The notes beneath the pieces are model-generated. The model did not search any database. It was not told the origin of the DNA and saw only the letters and a list, made by a program, of their open reading frames with translations. The translations under genes were made by a program, and so were the position numbers. Source: Flavobacteriaceae bacterium (lineage in GTDB: Bacteria > Bacteroidota > Bacteroidia > Flavobacteriales > Flavobacteriaceae). From it: a stretch of 20,334 nucleotides of DNA. Every line of letters begins with the position of its first letter. Within the stretch, counting starts at the first letter, position 1. The stretch is taken from contig JAQWON010000001.1 of assembly GCA_029245825.1 (NCBI GenBank), positions 1-20,334 of the forward strand, given 5' to 3'. This document shows, one piece after another, positions 15,389-20,334 of this stretch.

Positions 15389-16729
15389 ATGGAAAAAATA
15401 ATTAATAGCTTCTTAAAAGAAGTGAGTTCTAGAAATCAAAATGAACCAGAATTTATGCAAGCAGTAACAGAGGTTGCTGAAAATGTAATCCCTTATATAG
15501 TTCAAAATAAAATTTATTATGGGCAAAATATTCTTCTAAGAATGGTTGAGCCTGAAAGAGTTCTGTCATTTAGAGTCGCCTGGATTGATGATAATGAAGA
15601 AATACAAGTCAATAGAGGGTACAGAGTCGAAATGAATTCTGCAATAGGCCCATATAAAGGTGGTTTAAGGTTTCATCCAAATGTGAATTTAAGTGTTTTA
15701 AAATTTTTAGCTTTTGAGCAAATTTTTAAAAATAGTCTCACAACCCTTCCTATGGGCGGAGGAAAAGGAGGTGCTGATTTCGATCCCAAAGGGAGAAGTG
15801 ATACTGAAGTAATGAGATTTTGTCAAAGTTTTATGACGGAGCTTTTTAGACATATTGGCCCCAATAGAGATATACCTGCTGGAGATATAGGTGTGGGGAG
15901 TAGAGAAATAGGATATCTTTTCGGACAATACAAAAGATTAAAAAATGAATTCACTGGAGTTTTGACAGGGAAAGGAACAAGCTGGGGCGGATCTTTAATA
16001 AGACCTGAAGCCACAGGTTATGGAGTCGTATATTTTACTGAGAAAATGCTTGAAAACCAGGGAAACTCATTTAAAAATAAAAAAGTTGTTATTTCTGGTT
16101 CTGGAAATGTAGCACAATTTGCAGCTGAGAAATGTTTGTCTCTGAACGCAAAAGTTCTTTGCATGTCTGATTCCTCTGGTTACATATATGAAAAAGAAGG
16201 CTTTAGTAAGGAACAACTCTCCCATATAATGGAAATCAAAAATATAAAAAGAGGGAGAATTCAAGAATACCAAAAAAAATACCCTAAAGCAATATTTGAA
16301 GCAAACAAAAAACCATGGGGAATAGTTTGTGACATTGCTTTACCTTGTGCTACACAAAATGAATTAACTTTTAGTGATGCAAAACTTCTAGTAAAAAATG
16401 GCTGTTTTTGTGTAGGTGAAGGAGCTAACATGCCCTCTACTCCTGAGGCGATTAAATTTTTCTATGAAAATAAAATATTTTTTGCCCCAGGGAAAGCATC
16501 CAATGCAGGTGGTGTTGCAGTTTCAGGTTTAGAAATGGCTCAAAATTCTCTGCGATATAGTTGGTCTAGAAAAGAAGTAGATGAAAAGCTAAAAAAAATA
16601 ATGGCAGATATACATAAATCCTGTCTTGAATTCGGATCAGAAAAAGAATATGTAAATTATGTCAAGGGAGCAAATATTGCTGGATTTGTTAAAGTTGCAG
16701 AAGCAATGTTAGCACAAGGAGTTGTATAA
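15389..16729 (+). CDS. gdhA: Glutamate dehydrogenase (hexameric, probably NADP-specific)
   Basis: 446 residues, typical of the GdhA class. It interconverts 2-oxoglutarate plus ammonium and glutamate in the cytosol. Seen: GPYKGGLRFHP (87-97), LPMGGGKGG (120-128) with catalytic Lys126, PAGDIGVG (163-170) with the catalytic Asp166, TGKGTSWGGS (193-202), the Rossmann loop SGSGNVA (236-242) and GKASNAGGVAVSGLEMAQNS toward the C-terminus. The residue set matches small, assimilatory, NADP-linked GDHs. It starts 53 bases after radA and is followed by recO after 15, so it may have its own promoter and drive the downstream genes, although no strong -33/-7 pair is visible. Confidence 0.96.
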   Translation: MEKIINSFLKEVSSRNQNEPEFMQAVTEVAENVIPYIVQNKIYYGQNILLRMVEPERVLSFRVAWIDDNEEIQVNRGYRVEMNSAIGPYKGGLRFHPNVNLSVLKFLAFEQIFKNSLTTLPMGGGKGGADFDPKGRSDTEVMRFCQSFMTELFRHIGPNRDIPAGDIGVGSREIGYLFGQYKRLKNEFTGVLTGKGTSWGGSLIRPEATGYGVVYFTEKMLENQGNSFKNKKVVISGSGNVAQFAAEKCLSLNAKVLCMSDSSGYIYEKEGFSKEQLSHIMEIKNIKRGRIQEYQKKYPKAIFEANKKPWGIVCDIALPCATQNELTFSDAKLLVKNGCFCVGEGANMPSTPEAIKFFYENKIFFAPGKASNAGGVAVSGLEMAQNSLRYSWSRKEVDEKLKKIMADIHKSCLEFGSEKEYVNYVKGANIAGFVKVAEAMLAQGVV

Positions 16730-16744
16730 AAATATATCTCCCTG

Positions 16745-17470
16745 ATGCTTGTTGACACAGATGCAATTGTAATTAGTACTCTAAAATATAACGATTCTAG
16801 TCTAATAGTTTCTTGCTATTGCGAAAGATTAGGTTTAAAATCATTCATAGTAAAAGGCGTTTTAAAGTCTAAAAAAGGATTGATTCGGAGGTCTTTTTTT
16901 CAGCCCCTAAATATCCTCTCAATAATTACAAATTATCAAAAGAATAAATCCCAAAACCTTCACTTTTTTAAAGAAATTAAAATTATTGAACCCCTTCAAG
17001 AAATTCATTTAGATATAAAGAAAAATAACACCGCACTTTTTATCTCTGAAATTTTAAAAAAAACATTACCTGAAGATGGTGGCATTAATATCAAATTATT
17101 TGATTTCCTTAGAAAGTCTATTTTAGATCTTGAACGGAAAAGAATTTCATCTGCCTTTTATTTAAAATTTTTAATAGAACTTAGCGGTTTCTTAGGGTTT
17201 TATCCTAACATAGAAAATATTAACAATTCCTTTTTTGATCTTGAGACGGGTTGCTTTTCAGGCATTGAAAATCATGGGAATTCAATAAAAGGGAAATCTC
17301 TAGGAGAGTTTAAAAAAATACTAAATACATCTTTTGATCAGATCAACTCACTATCTATTTCCAGTAATTTCAGCAATGATATTCTTGATAATTTAATACA
17401 ATATTTTCGTATACATTTACAAAGTTTTAATAATTTAAAGTCATATAAAATATTAAATGATCTGTTCTAA
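16745..17470 (+). CDS. recO: DNA repair protein RecO
   Basis: 241 residues. RecO helps load RecA on SSB-coated single strands with RecR and RecF. The N-terminal OB fold is recognisable (TDAIVISTLKYNDSSLIVSCY, then LGLKSFIVKGVLKSKKG and FFQPLNILSI), followed by the helical domain (FISEILKKTLPE, FYLKFLIELSGFLGFYPN). Flavobacterial RecO lacks the complete zinc-binding Cys set; here only one Cys is visible in the segment FFDLETGCFSG. It lies between gdhA (15 bases upstream) and a TonB receptor whose first possible start codon overlaps its end by 14 bases. Confidence 0.92.
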   Translation: MLVDTDAIVISTLKYNDSSLIVSCYCERLGLKSFIVKGVLKSKKGLIRRSFFQPLNILSIITNYQKNKSQNLHFFKEIKIIEPLQEIHLDIKKNNTALFISEILKKTLPEDGGINIKLFDFLRKSILDLERKRISSAFYLKFLIELSGFLGFYPNIENINNSFFDLETGCFSGIENHGNSIKGKSLGEFKKILNTSFDQINSLSISSNFSNDILDNLIQYFRIHLQSFNNLKSYKILNDLF

Positions 17471-17477
17471 GAAGTAT

Positions 17478-19946
17478 ATGGTCAAATTTTTGTGCCTTTT
17501 TTTCAGCATAAATTTATATGCTCAGGAAATTTGGGTTGAAGATAATAATTCTGGAGAGCCTCTTGAAGGTGTTGCTATCTTTAATCAAGATAAATCTAAC
17601 AGCACAATAACAGATAAATATGGGAAGGCCTCACTGGAAACTTTTTCTCCAAATGATTCTCTGAATTTACAAATTTTAGGATACAAGAATTTACAAATTA
17701 ACCTTTTTGATTTAATTGATATGAATATGAAATCGTTAAAAATGATTCCTGAAAATCAAATTCTCAAAGAAGTTTTTCTGTCTGTAGCAAGATCAAAAAC
17801 ATCTGCTAATAAAATTGCCGAAAAAGTTTCAATTGTTTCTGCTAAAGAAATTGAGAAAAGATCAGGCCTCAGTGGTGCGGAAATTTTAGAAATAAGTCCA
17901 AGTGTTAGAATTCAAAAATCCCAAGGAGGAGGTGGGAGCCCAGTATTAAGAGGATTTGAAGCTAATCGTGTTTTATTGGTAGTTGATGGAGTTAGAATGA
18001 ATAATGCCATATACAGGTCTGGTCACCTTCAAAATGCTATTACCGTAAATCCTCACAATATAGAAAGGGTAGAAATAGTTTTTGGCTCTTCATCTGTTGG
18101 ATATGGATCTGATGCTCTGGGAGGAGTTATTCACTATTATACAAAATCTCCTGAGATAAATAGCAGAAATATGTTTTCCCATGAATTTTCTAGTTCTTTT
18201 AATACTGCAAATTCCTCAAGTGTAAATAATTTAACAACTTCTTTAAGTTTTAAAAAGTGGGGTAGTATTACAAGTTTTAGTTATTCAAATTTTGGAGATA
18301 TTTTATCTGGAAAGAATAGATCCCATAATTATTCAGAATGGGGATTGACAAATTTTTATTCAGAAAATAATAGAAATAATTACTCCCCATCACCAGTTTA
18401 TAACTCTAATCCTAACTTGCAGAAAAATACAGGATATAATCAGTATGATCTGTTTCAAAAGTTTTCTATACGACTTCCACAAAATATGTTGCTTAACCTT
18501 AATCTTCAGTATTCTTCATCTTCTGATGTCCCTAGATATGACAAATTATCTGAAATTAAGAATGGGAATCTCAAATTCAGTGAATGGTATTATGGCCCAC
18601 AAAAACGTTTATTTATTTCTCCTCAACTGAAATTTTTCTTAGGCAAATCATGGCTAAAAAAAGGAACAATAACAGGTGCTTTTCAAAAAATTCAGGAGTC
18701 TCGCATAAACAGAAAATTTGATGAGCTTACAAGATTTTATTTTAATGAAACAGTTAATGCTTTAAGTTTAAATACTGATTTTAGCGGTGATGGTGGATCA
18801 AATATTTCTTTTTCTTATGGTTTCGAAGTAAGCCATAACTCAATTGATTCAAATGCTTTTTCCAAAGATTTAGTAATTAATAATCAAAGAGTTTTAGATT
18901 TAATTAATTCAAACATTATTCCATCTAGATACCCTGATGATGGAAGTAGTTATTCTAGCTATGCTGGATATTTTAATTTTATATACGAATTAAGTGAAAG
19001 ACTTACTTTTAATGCTGGACTTAGGGTCACTTCAACTCTTTTAAAAGCAAAATGGAATGATTCGACAAGAGTTAACAAGCTGCTTTCTTCTTTAAATCTT
19101 AAAAAAGAAGCTCTTACTGGAACAATTGCCTTAACATATCTTTTACAAGAGAAATGGAAATTAAGCAGCCTTATTTCAAGTGGATTTAGAAATCCAAATA
19201 TTGATGACATTGGAAAGGTTAGAGAAAATTCAGGATTCCTTCTTGTTCCAAATTCATTTTTAAAACCAGAATATGCTTATACTTTTGATGCAGGAATTAT
19301 TTTTTCTGAGAACAGCAATAATTTTGCCTCTTTAAGAGGTTATTACACTCTTGTCTCCAGGCATATTGTTAGATCTATTTTTTCACTTTTTGGAGATACC
19401 ACAACAGAAAGTTTAGAAACTATTATTTATAATGGTGATGAAGTAATAACCCAAGCAAATAAAAATCTAGGGAATCGATTTATTTATGGGCTTTCTTCAG
19501 AATTTTCTTATCAACTTAATAAAAACTTTAATTCTCAGTTCAATATAACTTTTACGAAGGGAAATAAAGACTATTCTGCAGGGCCAATGCCATCTATCCC
19601 CCCTCTTTTTGGCTCATTCTACTTTAATTATGAATCTCCTAAAATAACTGCACAAATTAATTGGAAATTTAGTGCTTCTAAGAATCCCTATGAATATAGT
19701 TGGGGTGGAGAAGACGGTCTTGATGAAACCCCAATAACTAATTTTAATGCTACTGATGAAAGAGAAAAATATGCGGGAGGCCCAAAATGGAATACTTTAT
19801 CCCTCTTGTCTCAATATAGGTTCTCAGATAAAACAAAATTAAAATTTGGAGTGACAAATATTTTTGATATTCATTACAGAACTTTTGCCTCAGGAATTTC
19901 ATCCGAGGGGAGAAGTTTTTATGTTGGCATTAAAACGAAATTATAA
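17478..19946 (+). CDS. TonB-dependent receptor, heme/hemoglobin-type candidate
   Basis: About 822 residues from the ATG at 17478; an ATG at 17457 overlaps recO and would add seven residues. The later start gives a tidy signal peptide (MVKFLCLFFSINLYAQ) and follows an AAGAAG ribosome-site-like stretch. The order is an N-terminal beta-sandwich (about 24-100), plug with SPVLRGFEANRVLLVVDGVR (about 155-175), IERVEIVFGSSSVGYGSDALGG, then barrel. GFRNPNIDDIGKVRE (a FRAP-like box), NPNLQ and the terminal NIFDIHYRTFASGI resemble the hemin/hemoglobin and transferrin receptor group, so heme or another iron compound is the likely ligand. It sits between recO and ileS, an order I recall from other flavobacteria, and probably shares their transcript. 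Substrate is inferred. Confidence 0.93.
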   Translation: MVKFLCLFFSINLYAQEIWVEDNNSGEPLEGVAIFNQDKSNSTITDKYGKASLETFSPNDSLNLQILGYKNLQINLFDLIDMNMKSLKMIPENQILKEVFLSVARSKTSANKIAEKVSIVSAKEIEKRSGLSGAEILEISPSVRIQKSQGGGGSPVLRGFEANRVLLVVDGVRMNNAIYRSGHLQNAITVNPHNIERVEIVFGSSSVGYGSDALGGVIHYYTKSPEINSRNMFSHEFSSSFNTANSSSVNNLTTSLSFKKWGSITSFSYSNFGDILSGKNRSHNYSEWGLTNFYSENNRNNYSPSPVYNSNPNLQKNTGYNQYDLFQKFSIRLPQNMLLNLNLQYSSSSDVPRYDKLSEIKNGNLKFSEWYYGPQKRLFISPQLKFFLGKSWLKKGTITGAFQKIQESRINRKFDELTRFYFNETVNALSLNTDFSGDGGSNISFSYGFEVSHNSIDSNAFSKDLVINNQRVLDLINSNIIPSRYPDDGSSYSSYAGYFNFIYELSERLTFNAGLRVTSTLLKAKWNDSTRVNKLLSSLNLKKEALTGTIALTYLLQEKWKLSSLISSGFRNPNIDDIGKVRENSGFLLVPNSFLKPEYAYTFDAGIIFSENSNNFASLRGYYTLVSRHIVRSIFSLFGDTTTESLETIIYNGDEVITQANKNLGNRFIYGLSSEFSYQLNKNFNSQFNITFTKGNKDYSAGPMPSIPPLFGSFYFNYESPKITAQINWKFSASKNPYEYSWGGEDGLDETPITNFNATDEREKYAGGPKWNTLSLLSQYRFSDKTKLKFGVTNIFDIHYRTFASGISSEGRSFYVGIKTKL

Positions 19947-20011
19947 TTACTTCATCCAAATTTTATATATAAAATAATTATTTTTACGAACTATCAGAAG
20001 AAATAATTTTA

Positions 20012-20334
20012 ATGGCTTTTAAAGAATATAAAGAGTTGTCTTTGACTAATATCTCAAAAGAGATGCTAGCCTTCTGGAAAGAAAAAGAAATTTTCAAAAA
20101 GAGTATTGAATCTAGAAAAGATAGTCCCTCGTTTGTCTTTTATGAAGGGCCTCCCTCTGCCAATGGTACGCCTGGAATTCATCACGTTATGGCTCGAACA
20201 ATAAAAGATATTTTTTGTAGATATAAAACACAAAAAGGGTATAAAGTAGAGAGAAAAGCTGGCTGGGATACTCATGGGCTTCCTGTTGAATTAGGAGTAG
20301 AAAAAGAACTTGGAATAAAAAAAAAAAATATAGG
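20012..20334 (+). CDS. ileS: Isoleucyl-tRNA synthetase, N-terminal part (cut by window edge)
   Basis: My translation from the ATG at 20012 is open for 107 residues to the right edge. GPPSANGTPGIHHVMART (46-63) contains the class I HIGH-type motif as GIHH, and AGWDTHGLPVE (83-93) is the standard IleS continuation. It attaches isoleucine to its tRNA; full length in the family is about 1,100 residues, so most is missing. AGAAG about eleven bases before the ATG is a weak ribosome site. A run of twelve A (20317-20328) lies within codons for GIKKKNI and is in frame with the family pattern. Confidence 0.97.
   Translation, partial: MAFKEYKELSLTNISKEMLAFWKEKEIFKKSIESRKDSPSFVFYEGPPSANGTPGIHHVMARTIKDIFCRYKTQKGYKVERKAGWDTHGLPVELGVEKELGIKKKNI

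Noticed and set aside
1..20334. CRISPR arrays, tRNA or rRNA genes, insertion sequences, phage or defence genes
   Set aside because: I read both strands and found no spaced direct repeats, no cloverleaf-like segment, no transposase, integrase or nuclease-type product.

Overview
The window looks like chromosomal DNA from a low-GC member of the Bacteroidota, most likely a marine Flavobacteriia lineage. The evidence is AT-rich DNA, two TonB-dependent receptors (one with a carboxypeptidase-like N-terminal domain), a DUF4270 lipoprotein paired with the short flavobacterial 'glycogen synthase' homologue, a YpdA-type flavoprotein, weak Shine-Dalgarno signals, and several matches to the Bacteroidota promoter (TTTG, about 20 bases, TAnnTTTG). 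I see no plasmid, phage, insertion-sequence, CRISPR, tRNA or rRNA signature.

Left part (1-8237) is lipid themed. On the minus strand lie a partial acyl-CoA dehydrogenase, an SDR oxidoreductase of the enoyl/dienoyl-CoA reductase type broken by three frame disruptions, a 1020-residue TonB-dependent receptor with a strikingly alanine-rich barrel insertion, and a long-chain acyl-CoA synthetase. Divergent from the synthetase is a membrane-linked PlsC-type acyltransferase. Together they could import a lipidic substrate across the outer membrane, activate it to acyl-CoA, and either oxidise it or build it into phospholipid. The import step is inference.

Middle part (8384-12017): a YpdA/Bdr-like FAD/NADPH disulfide reductase needs a TTG start. 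It converges with a two-gene minus-strand operon, a short GT5-like protein with only the N-terminal glycogen-synthase domain followed by a DUF4270 lipoprotein carrying calcium-binding thrombospondin type-3 repeats.

Right part (12112-20334) is a plus-strand housekeeping run: panC, a flippase-like membrane protein (LPG_synthase_TM), radA, gdhA, recO, a heme/siderophore-type TonB receptor and the start of ileS. Gaps are short, so much of it is probably co-transcribed. panD, often next to panC in relatives, is absent here.

No gene-free stretch exceeds 300 bases; the longest, 1876-2090, holds a terminator and a candidate promoter. I do not see a clearly novel defence or mobile system. The most unusual items are the Ala-rich receptor insertion within a lipid-use cluster, the catalytically reduced GT5 protein paired with a DUF4270 lipoprotein, the YpdA protein lacking the Cys of the GGGPCG motif, and the multiply frameshifted SDR.
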